Assembly: GCF_032823475.1 (NCBI RefSeq)
Contig: NZ_CP127915.1
Location: forward strand, 1,736,001-1,800,000
From: Acinetobacter sp. SAAs474
GTDB lineage: Bacteria > Pseudomonadota > Gammaproteobacteria > Pseudomonadales > Moraxellaceae
Direction of reading: 5' to 3'
Length of the DNA stretch: 64,000 nt
Every line of letters begins with the position of its first letter. Within the stretch, counting starts at the first letter, position 1. The position numbers and the translations under genes are program-made. Shown here in pieces: positions 37,511 to 48,596 of this stretch. Under the pieces are notes generated by a model, which had not been told where the DNA came from, ran no database searches, and worked only from the letters and a program-made list of their open reading frames with translations.

Positions 37511-37684
37511 CGATATGTGAATGTAGATGTAATTTGGCATGGCAGGTTTTTAAACAGGATTAAGCTATTTTTCTTAATTTATAAAAACGATCAAATTGAT
37601 AAATATAAACTGTTTTCACAATTATTGGGTTTATATTATGATATCCCTATTCACTACATAATGACGCCTTTGGAGATGTTAGCC

Positions 37685-39250
37685 ATGTTAGATCAAAATA
37701 CAACACAGCAATTAAAAGTACTACTTGAACGTCTAGAAGGGCCAATTGAGTTGGTTGCAACTTTAAATGACTCCGAAAAGTCAGATAAAATTAAAGAATT
37801 AGTGACTGAAATTGCAGCATTATCAGATCAAGTTAGTGCTCGTTTTGATGGTGATAATGCGCGTGTACCAAGCTTTGGTATTGCCAAAGCAGGTCAGCAA
37901 CCACGTGTATTTTTTGCTGGTTTGCCGATGGGGCATGAATTCACTTCCTTAATTTTAGCCTTATTACAAACTTCTGGTTATGCACCAAAGGTTTCTGATG
38001 AGATGCTGAATAGTATTAAAAATTTAAACTTAACTGCAGATTTTGAAGTATTTGTCTCACTTAGCTGTCATAACTGTCCCGATGTGGTTCAGGCACTGAA
38101 TTTAATTGCGATTTATAATCCACACACGACGGCAACCATGATTGATGGTGCATTTTTCCAAGATGAAGTTGAAGCACGTAAAATCATGGCCGTACCGATG
38201 GTGTTCCAAAATAATCAACATATCGGTCAGGGTCGTATGACACTGGAAGAAATTGTTGCCAAACTTGATCAAAATTCGGCAGCAAAAGAGGCGGCTAAAA
38301 TTAATGCCAAAGATGCCTTTGATGTCTTAGTGATTGGTGGTGGACCTGCTGGAAATACCGCTGCAATTTATGCAGCACGTAAAGGGATTCGTACTGGTAT
38401 TGTCGCTGAACGTATGGGAGGTCAAGTGATGGATACCATGGATATTGAAAACTTTACCTCAATACAAAAAACACAAGGGCCTAAATTTGCTGCTGAAATG
38501 GAAGCACATGTTCGTGAATATGGTGTTGATATCATTAATTTACAACGTGTTACACAGCTAAAAGGTGCTGATCAGACAGCCGATGGTTTGGTTGAAATCC
38601 AGTTAGACAGTGGCGCACAACTAAAATCAAAAACAGTAATTTTATCTACCGGTGCACGCTGGAGAGAAATGAATGTTCCTGGTGAGGCGGAATACCGTAC
38701 TCGTGGTGTTGCATACTGCCCGCATTGTGATGGACCGTTATTTAAAGGTAAACGTGTTGCAGTAATTGGTGGTGGTAACTCTGGAGTTGAAGCAGCGATT
38801 GATCTTGCGGGGATTGTAGAACATGTGACATTGATTGAATTTGATACCAAATTACGTGCAGATCAAATTTTACAAGATAAGTTAAACAGTTTAAGCAATA
38901 CAACCGTCATTAAAAATGCCTTATCAACAGAGGTGGTCGGTGATGGCAGTCAAGTCACTGCTTTAAAATATCAAGACCGTGCTACCAATGAAATCAAAAC
39001 ATTACAACTTGCTGGGATCTTTGTACAAATTGGTTTATTGCCAAATACAGATTTTCTGAAAGGCAGTGAGGTTGCACTTTCCAATCGCGGCGAAATCATA
39101 ATTAATGAACGCAATGAAACCAATGTAAAAGGTGTATTTGCAGCAGGTGACTGCACCACTGTTCCATATAAGCAGATTATTATTGCTTCTGGTGAAGGTG
39201 CTAAGGCGTCATTATCTGCTTTTGATTATATGATTCGTTCTGGACAGTAG
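37685..39250 (+). CDS. ahpF: Alkyl hydroperoxide reductase subunit F
   Basis: FAD disulfide reductase that uses NADH to recharge the peroxidase AhpC. The ATG at 37685 gives 521 residues, the same as E. coli AhpF; TTTGGAG lies nine bases before it, and the longer frame back to 37517 is not coding. The N-terminal thioredoxin-fold part has SCHNC near residue 128, and the thioredoxin-reductase-like part has [10 protein letters not shown] (FAD), AYCPHC (active disulfide) and [13 protein letters not shown] (NADH), ending AAGDCT. The ahpC gene is not adjacent. Confidence 0.96.
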   Translation: MLDQNTTQQLKVLLERLEGPIELVATLNDSEKSDKIKELVTEIAALSDQVSARFDGDNARVPSFGIAKAGQQPRVFFAGLPMGHEFTSLILALLQTSGYAPKVSDEMLNSIKNLNLTADFEVFVSLSCHNCPDVVQALNLIAIYNPHTTATMIDGAFFQDEVEARKIMAVPMVFQNNQHIGQGRMTLEEIVAKLDQNSAAKEAAKINAKDAFDVLVIGGGPAGNTAAIYAARKGIRTGIVAERMGGQVMDTMDIENFTSIQKTQGPKFAAEMEAHVREYGVDIINLQRVTQLKGADQTADGLVEIQLDSGAQLKSKTVILSTGARWREMNVPGEAEYRTRGVAYCPHCDGPLFKGKRVAVIGGGNSGVEAAIDLAGIVEHVTLIEFDTKLRADQILQDKLNSLSNTTVIKNALSTEVVGDGSQVTALKYQDRATNEIKTLQLAGIFVQIGLLPNTDFLKGSEVALSNRGEIIINERNETNVKGVFAAGDCTTVPYKQIIIASGEGAKASLSAFDYMIRSGQ

Positions 39251-39295
39251 TACAGGCCAATATAGTGTCATTGATATAATATTAATTTCTTTTTT

Positions 39296-39333
39296 AAAGG
39301 AGCGTTGTTTGCTAACACATCGCTCCTTTTTTT
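39296..39333 (+). terminator. Intrinsic terminator after ahpF
   Basis: Arms 39296-39304 (AAAGGAGCG) and 39321-39329 with a 16-base loop, followed by T-rich sequence. The remainder up to the gadB start (39334-39625) holds no gene, only the gadB promoter region. Confidence 0.85.
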
Positions 39334-39625
39334 ATGGGGGATCGATTGCGACAAATAACCAGAGAGTTAATGCAATGACATGCTGCTTATTATCGGTATA
39401 ACTCAGTTTCTGTTTGCGCAAATGACGGATATTTATCATTTTACAATAATAGTATAGCTTGTTTTTGTAGGTGTTTTGGTATTGTGCCTAGCTATTTTCT
39501 ATTTTATTGAATATATATTAAGTGATATTTGTATAAAAATTAGCGTTAACAACAGTTCATAAAATAACCCAACGATAAATTAATAAAATTCTTTGTTGAT
39601 TCTTATGGTGTAATAAGGAGATATT

Positions 39626-41023
39626 GTGAGTAAAACAACATTAAATTCAGATTATAGTATATTGGATGATATTTATAGTTCATCCGATTTAAGTCACACA
39701 TTAGCAAAAACTAAATTTCCAACAAAAGAAGCTAATCCAAGAAATGTCTTTAGTGCAATTCGTGATGAATTAATGCTAGATGGTAATTCTAGACAAAATT
39801 TAGCCACATTTTGTCAAACTTGGGTAGATGATGAAATTCGTCAACTTATGGATTTATCAATTGATAAAAATATGATTGATAAAGATGAATATCCACAAAC
39901 TGCAGAAATTGAAAATCGTTGTGTACATATGTTGGCAGATTTATGGAATTCTCCCGATCCGCTAAATACATTAGGCTGTTCGACGATTGGTTCTTCAGAG
40001 GCTGCCATGTTGGGTGGTCTGGCACTGAAATGGAGATGGCGTAAAAAGCGTTTGCAACAAGGAAAATCAACCGATAAACCTAATCTAATTTGTGGTCCAG
40101 TACAAATTTGTTGGCATAAATTTGCCCGTTATTTTGATGTGGAGTTAAGGGAAATTCCTTTAGAGGGCGATCGTTTAATGATGAGCCCTGAAGAAGTTCT
40201 TAAACGTGTTGATGAAAATACGATTGGCGTTGTACCGACTCTAGGGGTAACATTTACCTGTCAATATGAACCGGTAAAAGCAGTGCATGATGCTTTAGAT
40301 CAATTGGAAAAGGATACAGGTCTTGATATCCCGATTCATGTTGATGGTGCCAGTGGTGGGTTTTTAGCACCGTTTTGTGCACCTGATATTGAATGGGATT
40401 TTCGTTTACCGCGTGTAAAATCGATCAACTCATCTGGCCATAAATTTGGTTTAGCCCCTTTAGGTGCCGGTTGGGTGGTTTGGAGAGAGGCCCAAGATCT
40501 TCCTGAAGAATTAATTTTTAATGTAAATTATCTGGGAGGGGATATGCCTACATTTGCATTAAACTTTTCACGCCCAGGTGGACAGATTATTGCACAGTAT
40601 TATAATTTCTTACGTCTTGGACGTGAAGGTTATGCAAAAATTCATAATGCATGCTACACAACAGCAGAATATCTTGCCGCGGAAATTGCCAAACTTGGTC
40701 CTTTTGAGATGATTTTTGATGGTGATCGTCAAACAGGAATTCCAGCAGTCGCATGGAAGTTAAAACAAAATGTGAATGTCAATTATAGTTTATATGATAT
40801 CGCAGATCGACTACGTAGTCGTGGTTGGCAGGTTCCGGCTTATTCTATGCCAGCAAACCGTGAAGATTTAGTTATACAACGTATTTTAGTCCGTCATGGT
40901 GTGAGTTTGGATTTAGCATCATTATTAATTGCTGATTTTAAGCGCACTTTAGATTATTTTGATAAACATCCTGTAAGTGAACCATTGACTGAAAAAGAAT
41001 CAGGTTCTTTTAAGCATACATAA
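39626..41023 (+). CDS. gadB: Glutamate decarboxylase
   Basis: PLP enzyme that turns glutamate into GABA, consuming a proton, in glutamate-dependent acid resistance. The 465 residues match GadA/GadB (466). The PLP lysine is in [21 protein letters not shown] gives the cofactor Asp; the N-terminal [18 protein letters not shown] is typical. The C-terminal part has the His near the end (FKHT) that closes the site at neutral pH in E. coli. GTG start with AAGGAG six bases before. Followed by gadC after 179 bases. Confidence 0.95.
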   Translation: MSKTTLNSDYSILDDIYSSSDLSHTLAKTKFPTKEANPRNVFSAIRDELMLDGNSRQNLATFCQTWVDDEIRQLMDLSIDKNMIDKDEYPQTAEIENRCVHMLADLWNSPDPLNTLGCSTIGSSEAAMLGGLALKWRWRKKRLQQGKSTDKPNLICGPVQICWHKFARYFDVELREIPLEGDRLMMSPEEVLKRVDENTIGVVPTLGVTFTCQYEPVKAVHDALDQLEKDTGLDIPIHVDGASGGFLAPFCAPDIEWDFRLPRVKSINSSGHKFGLAPLGAGWVVWREAQDLPEELIFNVNYLGGDMPTFALNFSRPGGQIIAQYYNFLRLGREGYAKIHNACYTTAEYLAAEIAKLGPFEMIFDGDRQTGIPAVAWKLKQNVNVNYSLYDIADRLRSRGWQVPAYSMPANREDLVIQRILVRHGVSLDLASLLIADFKRTLDYFDKHPVSEPLTEKESGSFKHT

Positions 41024-41202
41024 AATCACGATCTAAGTAAGGTTAAAATATATTTTAACCTTACGACTATTATTCTTAAATCTCATTATTATTGATTATT
41101 TTTAAATCATATTGAGTGATCTAAATCAAAGTGTAGCTGTTTAATTTTTTTAATAATATTAGAGATTTATTTATTTTCACTGAACGTATTGGAAGAATAT
41201 GT

Positions 41203-42753
41203 ATGGAAAGTACAATAAAAAGTCCAGCGCCCAAACAGCTTACATTACTCGGTTTTTTTGCCATTACTGCCTCAATGGTCATGGCTGTTTATGAATATCC
41301 TACCTTTGCAACCTCAGGTTTTAGTCTAGTCTTTTTCTTATTATTGGGTGGTATTCTGTGGTTTATTCCAGTGGCCTTATGTGCTGCAGAAATGGCGACA
41401 GTTGAAGGTTGGGAAGAAGGTGGAATTTTTGCTTGGGTATCAAATACATTAGGAGAGCGATGGGGATTTGCAGCAATTTCTTTTGGTTACTTGCAAATTG
41501 CTGTGGGCTTTATTCCGATGTTATATTTTGTGTTAGGTGCTTTATCCTATATTCTCAATTGGCCAGAGTTAAATACCGATCCTATTGTTAAAACGGTTGC
41601 AGCCTTAGCGATTCTATGGGTTTTGGCATTAACACAATTTGCAGGAACTAAATATACGGCTTTAATTGCCAAGATTGGTTTTTTTGCAGGTATTTTACTA
41701 CCCGCTGTTATTTTGGTTGTTTTAGCGATTAGTTATTTGGTGAGTGGTGCACCACTGGCGATTGAAATAAGTAGTGCGACTTTTTTTCCTGATTTTACCC
41801 AAATTGGCACATTGGTTGTTTTTGTCGCTTTTATTTTAAGTTATATGGGCGTTGAAGCATCAGCAACACATGTCAATGAAATGAAAAACCCTGGTAAAGA
41901 TTATCCTTTGGCGATGTTACTACTGATGATTGTGGCTATTTGTCTTAGCTCAATAGGAGGACTATCTGTTGCAGCCGTCATTCCACAAAATGAAATTAAT
42001 CTATCCGCAGGAGTAGTTGAAACTTTTCATCAGTTGATTATTCACTTTAATCCTACATTGGATTGGGCTGTGCGTATTATTGCTGCATTACTGTTACTGG
42101 GTGTATTGGCAGAAATTGCGGCCTGGATTGTTGGTCCATCTCGAGGGATGTATGTTGCTGCACAAAAAGGAATCTTGCCGCAAAGCTTTGCCAAGGTCAA
42201 TAAAAATGGCGTACCCGTTACATTGGTGATATCTCAATTATTGATTACCACTATTGGTATTGTCGTATTGACAAATACAGGCGGTGGAGGGAATATGTCT
42301 TTCCTGATCGCACTGGCATTGACGGTTGTTATTTATTTATGTAGCTATTTTATGTTGTTTTTAGGCTATATTCATTTGATTCGTAAACAACCTGAAAAAA
42401 AACGTGTCTTTAATATTCCTGGCGGTAAGACCTTTAAAATTATGGTCGCAGTATCGGGTTTGATCATTTCAATCATTGCATTTATTGTGTCTTTTTTTCC
42501 ACCAAGTTCATTGGCGAGTACAGCACAGGATGACATTTATGTAACCTTGTTGGTGGTCTGTTTTATGATCATTTTTTTACTGCCTTTTATTATTTATGCG
42601 TTACACAATAAACAAGGTAAAACCACCAATGCATCTTTAACACATATTAAAATGCACAATGCACCCGAGGGACACTTTTTTATTCATCCACGAGCACGTC
42701 CAACCCATCACTTAACCATTGAGGATGAAAAAAACATAGAGGATCCCAAATAG
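41203..42753 (+). CDS. gadC: Glutamate/GABA antiporter
   Basis: Inner-membrane exchanger of 516 residues that imports glutamate and exports GABA, completing the acid-resistance cycle with gadB. Twelve membrane helices, with the family start [26 protein letters not shown] and [18 protein letters not shown]. The last 45 residues ([13 protein letters not shown]) form the C-terminal plug that blocks the channel at neutral pH in E. coli GadC. The 41024-41202 spacer shows no terminator that I can see, so gadBC may be one unit. Confidence 0.94.
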   Translation: MESTIKSPAPKQLTLLGFFAITASMVMAVYEYPTFATSGFSLVFFLLLGGILWFIPVALCAAEMATVEGWEEGGIFAWVSNTLGERWGFAAISFGYLQIAVGFIPMLYFVLGALSYILNWPELNTDPIVKTVAALAILWVLALTQFAGTKYTALIAKIGFFAGILLPAVILVVLAISYLVSGAPLAIEISSATFFPDFTQIGTLVVFVAFILSYMGVEASATHVNEMKNPGKDYPLAMLLLMIVAICLSSIGGLSVAAVIPQNEINLSAGVVETFHQLIIHFNPTLDWAVRIIAALLLLGVLAEIAAWIVGPSRGMYVAAQKGILPQSFAKVNKNGVPVTLVISQLLITTIGIVVLTNTGGGGNMSFLIALALTVVIYLCSYFMLFLGYIHLIRKQPEKKRVFNIPGGKTFKIMVAVSGLIISIIAFIVSFFPPSSLASTAQDDIYVTLLVVCFMIIFLLPFIIYALHNKQGKTTNASLTHIKMHNAPEGHFFIHPRARPTHHLTIEDEKNIEDPK

Positions 42754-43019
42754 TCATTGATGATACGACTTAATGGTCAATCATATCGTTGGTATGATTT
42801 AGTCACATGGTTTAGTCTCATGATTGAGCTATAAAATGATGGATAAAAGTATTCAGTGAGCTGTATATAGACCATGATCTGATTTTACAGTAAGCAATAA
42901 AAATCGATTGAATCTATCAGATAATATACGACAAGCTTAAACATAAATCATCAGGGGGTATGCTTGACATGCCCCCTTATCAACATGTCCTATTTACTAT
43001 TAATTTTTTATTTGCTTTC

Positions 43020-43280
43020 TCAGCATGATTGCTGAAACAGATTTAAACGATGAAATTTTTCGATAAGTTGTTGTTGATTTTCCTTATGACAAGGATGCGT
43101 AATAATACAATCAATCGGACATACGGAAACACAGGTTTGATGATCATAAAAACCAACACATTCCGTACAGCGCTCAATATCAATTTGATAAATTTTTTCA
43201 CCTTCATAAATGGCATCATTTGGGCATTCAGGTAAGCACATATCACAATTAATACATTGATCTGTAATCAGTAAAGCCAT
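43020..43280 (-). CDS. YfhL-family ferredoxin (two 4Fe-4S clusters)
   Basis: An 86-residue ferredoxin. The cluster cysteines are in CINCDMCLPECP and, further on, CTECVGFYDHQTCVSVCP, with the longer spacing in the second group typical of YfhL/Alvin-type ferredoxins. AAGGAG lies before the ATG. It immediately follows the U32 gene trhP (about 14 bases), which suggests cotranscription. Confidence 0.92.
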   Translation of the reverse strand: MALLITDQCINCDMCLPECPNDAIYEGEKIYQIDIERCTECVGFYDHQTCVSVCPIDCIITHPCHKENQQQLIEKFHRLNLFQQSC

Positions 43281-43294
43281 GACATGCTCCTTAT

Positions 43295-44692
43295 TTAAGT
43301 GGCTTGATAGGCCAGTGCTGCTGCCGTAATATCTGTAGATGATGTGGGTAAATTACGAATTAATAAGGCATAACGCATATTGACATCTGCAGGTATTGGA
43401 ATATCAACGATATGTCCAGAGCCTTTGGCTTCTGTTATTGCTTGTCCCTTTTGGTTTTTAATTTCGGTTAAGTTAAAGGTGATATTGCCTGAAGTTGTCA
43501 TCAATTCTAATGAGTCACCGACCACAAAACGATTCTTGACATCGATTCTCATATAGTCACCGTGACGTTGTAAAACTTCACCACAAAATTGTTGATGATC
43601 AAAACGCGAAGAGCCTGTTTGATAGTTTTGATATTCACTGTGTACATGACGACGTAAAAAACCTTCGGTATAACCACGATTGGCTAGACCCTCTAGTTGT
43701 GTCATCAATGCTGGATCAAATGCTTTACCATGCTGAGCATCATCAATAGCTTTACGATAAATTTGTGCAGTACGTGCACAATAAAAATAAGACTTGGTAC
43801 GTCCTTCGATTTTGAGTGAATGTATGCCAATTTTAATTAAACGATCTACATGTTGTACGGCACGGAGATCTTTTGAGTTCATAAAATAGGTGCCGTGCTG
43901 ATCTTCTTCGGCAGCAAACATATCCTCGTCATCACGCTGAAGTAATACTGGCTCTTTAAATTGATGTTGTGCTATAGCATGTTGTTGATCATGATCCTGT
44001 TTTTGGCAGCATGATGTTTCCTCTATAAATTCAGTGGCAATAACATCACCAGTTTCATTTTCATGTGCTGGATGAATTTTATATTGCCAGCGGCAGGCAT
44101 TGGTACATGCACCTTGATTGGCATCACGTTTGTTCATATAGCCAGAAAGTAGGCAACGACCGGAATATGCCATACATAGTGCACCATGTACAAACACCTC
44201 AATTTCCATATCGGGAACATGATTTTTAATTTCTTCAATTTCATCAATTGATAATTCGCGTGATAAAATCACACGTGTTAGTCCCATATTTTTCCAAAAT
44301 TTAACCGTTGCCCAATTGACTGCATTGGCTTGAACGGATAAATGTATAGCAATCTCTGGAAAATTTTCACGGACCAGCATAATTAAGCCCGGATCTGACA
44401 TAATCAGTGCATCAGGTTGCATGGCAATAATCGGAGTTAAATCGCGAATAAAATTTTTAAGTTTAGAGTTGTGTGGTTGAATATTCACCACGACATAAAA
44501 CTTTTTACCAAGCTGATGTGCTTCTTGAATACCAATTGCTAAATTATCGTGGTCAAAGGCATTGTTGCGAACGCGTAAACTATAACGTGGTTGACCAGCA
44601 TAAACAGCATCTGCACCATAGGCAAACGCATAGCGCATATTTTTTAGTGAACCTGCTGGTGAAAGTAGCTCTGTAATGTGAGTAATGCTCAT
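43295..44692 (-). CDS. trhP: U32-family tRNA uridine hydroxylation protein TrhP
   Basis: Member of the U32 peptidase family (YegQ), needed for 5-hydroxyuridine at tRNA wobble position 34 in E. coli. The 465 residues hold MSITHITELLSPAGS, YGADAVYAGQPRYSLRVRNN, the cysteines of the U32 motif (EVFVHGALCMAYSGRCLLSGYM and ACTNACRWQY) and EGRTKSYFYCARTA. Between residues about 235 and 265 there is a Gln/His/Asp-rich stretch with a Cys-Cys pair that looks like an insertion relative to YegQ. The ATG at 44692 is used. Operon with a YfhL ferredoxin, whose clusters could serve it (inference). Confidence 0.9.
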   Translation of the reverse strand: MSITHITELLSPAGSLKNMRYAFAYGADAVYAGQPRYSLRVRNNAFDHDNLAIGIQEAHQLGKKFYVVVNIQPHNSKLKNFIRDLTPIIAMQPDALIMSDPGLIMLVRENFPEIAIHLSVQANAVNWATVKFWKNMGLTRVILSRELSIDEIEEIKNHVPDMEIEVFVHGALCMAYSGRCLLSGYMNKRDANQGACTNACRWQYKIHPAHENETGDVIATEFIEETSCCQKQDHDQQHAIAQHQFKEPVLLQRDDEDMFAAEEDQHGTYFMNSKDLRAVQHVDRLIKIGIHSLKIEGRTKSYFYCARTAQIYRKAIDDAQHGKAFDPALMTQLEGLANRGYTEGFLRRHVHSEYQNYQTGSSRFDHQQFCGEVLQRHGDYMRIDVKNRFVVGDSLELMTTSGNITFNLTEIKNQKGQAITEAKGSGHIVDIPIPADVNMRYALLIRNLPTSSTDITAAALAYQAT

Positions 44693-45086
44693 GATAAACA
44701 CAAAGGCTTAAAAAAATTATGTGTTTATTGTAGAGATGTTAAAATAGGATTCAACCTAGTAAATTACTCGGATTTATAGAATTTTAGGTACTGATCCAAT
44801 ATGATTGCTTATAATTTTTTGCTTAAAATTGAGCTAAAAACGATGAGTTTTGCTTATATCATTACTGCACATCAAATTGAAATTTTTTACTGATTTAAGC
44901 CTAGAAAGCATTTATCTAAGCTATAGTCATGTGCAGGATGTCTACTGAATATATAAATACATAAATGCACGATGATCGTTATAGATCAAGACGATGAACA
45001 GTAAAAAATGATGAAATAAGCGTAGTTTTGTATCGTGGTAAAATTGATATCTTAGCAGGGTAGAGTATGATAATACTAGGATTGAT
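44693..45086. other. Intergenic region, no gene seen
   Basis: Some 390 bases between the divergent trhP and pdxB genes. AT-rich, with a 16-codon frame at most and no strong hairpin. Confidence 0.45.
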
Positions 45087-46166
45087 ATGGAATGCATGAT
45101 GAAAATTATTGCAGACGAAAATTTAGCATTTACAGAATACTTTTTTTCTGATTTTGGTGAAATCTCTCAACATGCTGGGCGTACGCTAAGCCATCAAGAT
45201 GTACAAGATGCAGATGTATTGTTGATACGTTCTGTGACTCAAGTTGATGCAGATTTAATTAATAATTCATCTTTAAAATTTATTGGTAGCGCCACGATTG
45301 GAACAGATCATTTAGATCAACAGGCGATCGAGCAACAACATATTGCATGGTCTAATGCGGCGGGTTGTAATGCTCAGGCGGTAGCAGAATATGTAATTAG
45401 CGCACTTTTACATCTAAAACCTGATTTACTTGATTTAGAGCAGCAGTTTACGTTAGGTATTGTTGGATTAGGCAATGTCGGTTCTCGTTTAGCCACCATG
45501 GCAATGTTGTTAGGTTGGAAAGTGATTGCTTATGATCCATTTGTACAATCTTCAGATGTTGTACAAGTGTCATTTACAGAACTGTTAAAGACTGCGGACG
45601 CGATTTCGATACATGTTCCTCTAACTCAAACCGGTCGTTTCCCAACCTATCATTTATTTAACACCGATACTTTTGCCCAGATGCCAGCACAGACCATGCT
45701 GATTAATTCTGCACGTGGTGCGGTGGTTGAAGAAATGGCACTGATGGCAGATATCGATCAGACACAACGTCAAGTCGTATTGGATGTATTTGAACATGAA
45801 CCTGAAATTTCACTAGATTTGTTAAATCGACTTAGTCTCGCTACCCCACATATTGCGGGGTATAGTTTGGAAGGCAAGGCTCGTGGTACACAAATGATTT
45901 ATGAAGCATTTTGTCGAGTCTTTTCTTATACAGCGGATAAACAGTTTACGCGTCAATTGCCATTATGCGAACCCTATTTTCAGCATAGTGACCTCAAGCA
46001 AAGTTTAAAACAGTATTTGTCAGAAATTTATGATATTGCTCGGGACGATCAGCAGCTACGTGCATGTGTAAAAGATGGAAAAGTCGATGCAAAAGCATTT
46101 GATTATTTACGTAAAACTTATCCATTACGTCGTGAGTGGGCTGCATATGGAGGGCCTCAAGCATGA
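45087..46166 (+). CDS. pdxB: Erythronate-4-phosphate dehydrogenase
   Basis: NAD-dependent D-isomer dehydrogenase of the pyridoxal phosphate pathway. The 359 residues contain KIIADENLAF at the start, IGSATIGTDHLD, the Rossmann motif LGIVGLGNVGSRLA, INSARGAVV and the catalytic Arg, Glu and His (VLDVFEHEPE, ATPHIAGYS). A dimerisation domain follows. AGGA lies six bases before the ATG at 45087; the ATG pair at 45096 and 45099 is the alternative. The stop overlaps the epmA start (ATGA). Confidence 0.94.
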   Translation: MECMMKIIADENLAFTEYFFSDFGEISQHAGRTLSHQDVQDADVLLIRSVTQVDADLINNSSLKFIGSATIGTDHLDQQAIEQQHIAWSNAAGCNAQAVAEYVISALLHLKPDLLDLEQQFTLGIVGLGNVGSRLATMAMLLGWKVIAYDPFVQSSDVVQVSFTELLKTADAISIHVPLTQTGRFPTYHLFNTDTFAQMPAQTMLINSARGAVVEEMALMADIDQTQRQVVLDVFEHEPEISLDLLNRLSLATPHIAGYSLEGKARGTQMIYEAFCRVFSYTADKQFTRQLPLCEPYFQHSDLKQSLKQYLSEIYDIARDDQQLRACVKDGKVDAKAFDYLRKTYPLRREWAAYGGPQA

Positions 46167-47140
46167 ATTTAGCGCATTATCAACCTACTTGTGATTTAAA
46201 GACGATGCGTGCACGTGCCCAGATGTATACCCAGATACGTCAGTTTTTTGCTGAGCGAGATGTACTGGAGGTTGAAACACCTGTTTTATCACAGGCGGGT
46301 GTAACAGATATGCACTTGGCTTCAATCGCTGCTTATCGACATGTAGCAGGAAAAGCACAGACGCATTATTTGCAGACGTCACCTGAATTTGCTATGAAAC
46401 GATTATTGGCCAGTGGCAGTGGACCGATTTATCAGATTTGCAAAGTGTTCAGAGATGATGAGCATGGGCGTAAGCACAATAGCGAATTTAGCATGCTGGA
46501 ATGGTATAGACCTGAAATGAGTCTAAAAGCATTAATGCTTGAAGTGACAGATTTATTAAATGTGACTTTAAAACATCGTTTTGTTGAAGTTCGTCCGATG
46601 GTATTGAGTTATAAACATGCTTTTATGGATCGTTTAGATTTAAATCCGTTACAAGCAACACTACCGCAGCTTAAAGAGTGTTGTCAGCGAGTCGGTTTGG
46701 ACCTTGATTTGGCAGATGACCGTTTAGGATATATTGATTTATTATTTTCTCATTTTGTTGAACCTAGTTTGGGGTTTGATACGCCTGTATTTTTGACTGA
46801 TTTTCCTGCTGAATTAGCCTCTTTGGCTAAAACACGACAAGATGATGATGGGGAATGGGTTGCAGCGCGTTTTGAACTGTATATTGAAGGTTTAGAATTG
46901 GCCAATGCTTATGATGAATTAATCGATGCAGATATATTGCGTGGACGTTTTGAAGCAGATAATTTACAGCGTAAAAAATCCGGTTTAACGGTGATGCCAG
47001 TAGATGAGTATTTACTGGCAGCTTTATCTCATATGCCGCAATGTTCGGGTATTGCATTGGGGTTGGATCGTTTATTGATGGTGGCCACGCAACAATTAAG
47101 CTTGCAGCAAGTCATTACTTTTCCTGCCGAGATTTCATGA
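46163..47140 (+). CDS. epmA: Elongation factor P lysine ligase
   Basis: Class II lysyl-tRNA-synthetase-like enzyme (PoxA/GenX) that attaches beta-lysine to EF-P, helping translation through polyproline. The 325 residues have the class II motifs: VLEVETPVLSQAGVTD (motif 1), CKVFRDDEHGRKHNSEFSMLEWYRP (motif 2) and SGIALGLDRLLM (motif 3), and no tRNA-anticodon domain. The ATG at 46163 overlaps the pdxB stop and has GGAGG nine bases upstream. Its partner epmB is not in the window. Confidence 0.94.
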   Translation: MNLAHYQPTCDLKTMRARAQMYTQIRQFFAERDVLEVETPVLSQAGVTDMHLASIAAYRHVAGKAQTHYLQTSPEFAMKRLLASGSGPIYQICKVFRDDEHGRKHNSEFSMLEWYRPEMSLKALMLEVTDLLNVTLKHRFVEVRPMVLSYKHAFMDRLDLNPLQATLPQLKECCQRVGLDLDLADDRLGYIDLLFSHFVEPSLGFDTPVFLTDFPAELASLAKTRQDDDGEWVAARFELYIEGLELANAYDELIDADILRGRFEADNLQRKKSGLTVMPVDEYLLAALSHMPQCSGIALGLDRLLMVATQQLSLQQVITFPAEIS

Positions 47141-47215
47141 TTTGCAGTCAAACTTAAACCGTATGGTTTTATATGACTAAAATAAACCACCAGTCAAACA
47201 TAGTCTGGAAGATAG

Positions 47216-47246
47216 GCATAAAAGTCAGTCATTCTGACTTTTATGC
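47216..47246. terminator. Bidirectional hairpin between epmA and rluE-like gene
   Basis: Arms 47216-47228 (GCATAAAAGTCAG) and 47234-47246 with a five-base loop, between two convergent genes. The T-tracts are poor, but position suits a terminator for both. Confidence 0.6.
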
Positions 47247-47302
47247 TGAGATATCGAGAATATTTTAAACGGTTCAGTGATAATTAATCTTTGTAGGACA
47301 GA

Positions 47303-48091
47303 TTATCGTGCATTTCGACCACGGCCACGTGGTGTTTTTGTATTGGGGCGTGTCGTACCATTGGTTTTGCGACGTGGTTTTTCACTATCATCCATTTGCC
47401 AAATACGTTTGGTACCCGATTTTTTCACTGAACCATCTTTATTTTTACGAACCATTGGTTTACCGCCAGTACCCCCTGGTTTTTTAACATAAGAGCGTGA
47501 ACGATATGGTTCTTCAGCAGGGATATTCTGGAAGTCTGGATAGAGCAAAGGTTCAATTTCTTTGGTTTCACCAGGTTGTAATTGCATATTAATTAAATCG
47601 ATATTGCCAATTCTCGTACGAATTAAACGTAGTGTTGGATAACCTACCGCTGATGTCATACGACGAACTTGACGGTTACGTCCCTCACAAATTGAAATCT
47701 CAATCCAAGATGTTGGGATCGATGCACGAAAACGGACAGGTGGCGTACGCTCCCATAACCATTCAGGTTCAGTCACTTTTTCGGCACGCGCAGGTAGCGT
47801 CATACCATCTTTTAACTCAACACCTTGACGTAATTGCGCCAAGGCTTCTTCTGTGACATCGCCTTCGATTTGTACTAAATATGTTTTAAATTTTTTATTG
47901 GCAGGATTGGTGATATATTGATTTAAGCCACCGTGGTCGGTTAAAAATACCAAACCCTCGGAATCCATATCTAGGCGACCAGCAAGGCGTAAGTCTTTAT
48001 CATTGACGAAATCTGCCATGGTTTGATGTTTTTCATCCGGACGAAACTGGGAGAGTACGCCATAAGGTTTATTGAGAATAACTATTTTCAC
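47303..48091 (-). CDS. rluE: 23S rRNA pseudouridine synthase, RluE-type
   Basis: RsuA-family enzyme; RluE makes pseudouridine at 23S position 2457 in E. coli. The catalytic Asp is in LAGRLDMDSEGLVFLT. Other landmarks are ILNKPYGVLSQF at the start and SICEGRNRQVRRMTSAVGYPTLRLIR. After about residue 190 the protein has a long, very basic tail (Arg/Lys/Gly/Pro-rich, ending RGRGRNAR), absent from short RluE proteins. The GTG at 48091 is used; a TTG nine bases earlier is in frame. Neither has a strong ribosome site. Confidence 0.88.
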   Translation of the reverse strand: MKIVILNKPYGVLSQFRPDEKHQTMADFVNDKDLRLAGRLDMDSEGLVFLTDHGGLNQYITNPANKKFKTYLVQIEGDVTEEALAQLRQGVELKDGMTLPARAEKVTEPEWLWERTPPVRFRASIPTSWIEISICEGRNRQVRRMTSAVGYPTLRLIRTRIGNIDLINMQLQPGETKEIEPLLYPDFQNIPAEEPYRSRSYVKKPGGTGGKPMVRKNKDGSVKKSGTKRIWQMDDSEKPRRKTNGTTRPNTKTPRGRGRNAR

Positions 48092-48596
48092 GTTAACCAA
48101 CTAATATATCAATAAAAAGAAATGTTTGAGCAGCGTTTCTATATTTAGAAAAAGAGCAGCAAAAGAAAGTTTATCAGATGCGGATACTATAGCAGATTAT
48201 GAATTAGGCGTTTAATTTTAATTGAAAATCATCAAATAAATATCATGATTTACTATTTTATAGTATTGAATTTATTGACTTTAAACTATAGTTAATTTTT
48301 TGTGGTCAATTCGTATAGAGCATGATTATGCTTGAGTGCTACCCTAGGTATCGTACCAAAGATCCGCTCACAAATACGTCATGCTAATAGAATTGTATTG
48401 ATATTCAACACGAAAATGAATTGTAATCGATTATTTTAATCGATTTAATTTAAAATATATAATTGATATTTAAGTTTTAAATAGGGTTTTTAATTTAAAA
48501 CTTTCCAGCTGTTTTCTAGATTTGGCTCATCGTTGGTCTGCCAATCAGATTTGATTCTCTGTATAATGTGTTAACTTAGCTGATCAGGAATCCATC
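48092..48596. other. Intergenic region, no gene seen
   Basis: Some 500 AT-rich bases between the rluE-like gene and pyrB, divergent. No coding frame and no named regulatory RNA recognised. The pyrB promoter and any leader regulation would lie in its right half. Confidence 0.45.

Noticed and set aside
37517..37684. N-terminal extension of AhpF
   Set aside because: It is absent from the family, and the ATG at 37685 gives the normal length with a ribosome site.
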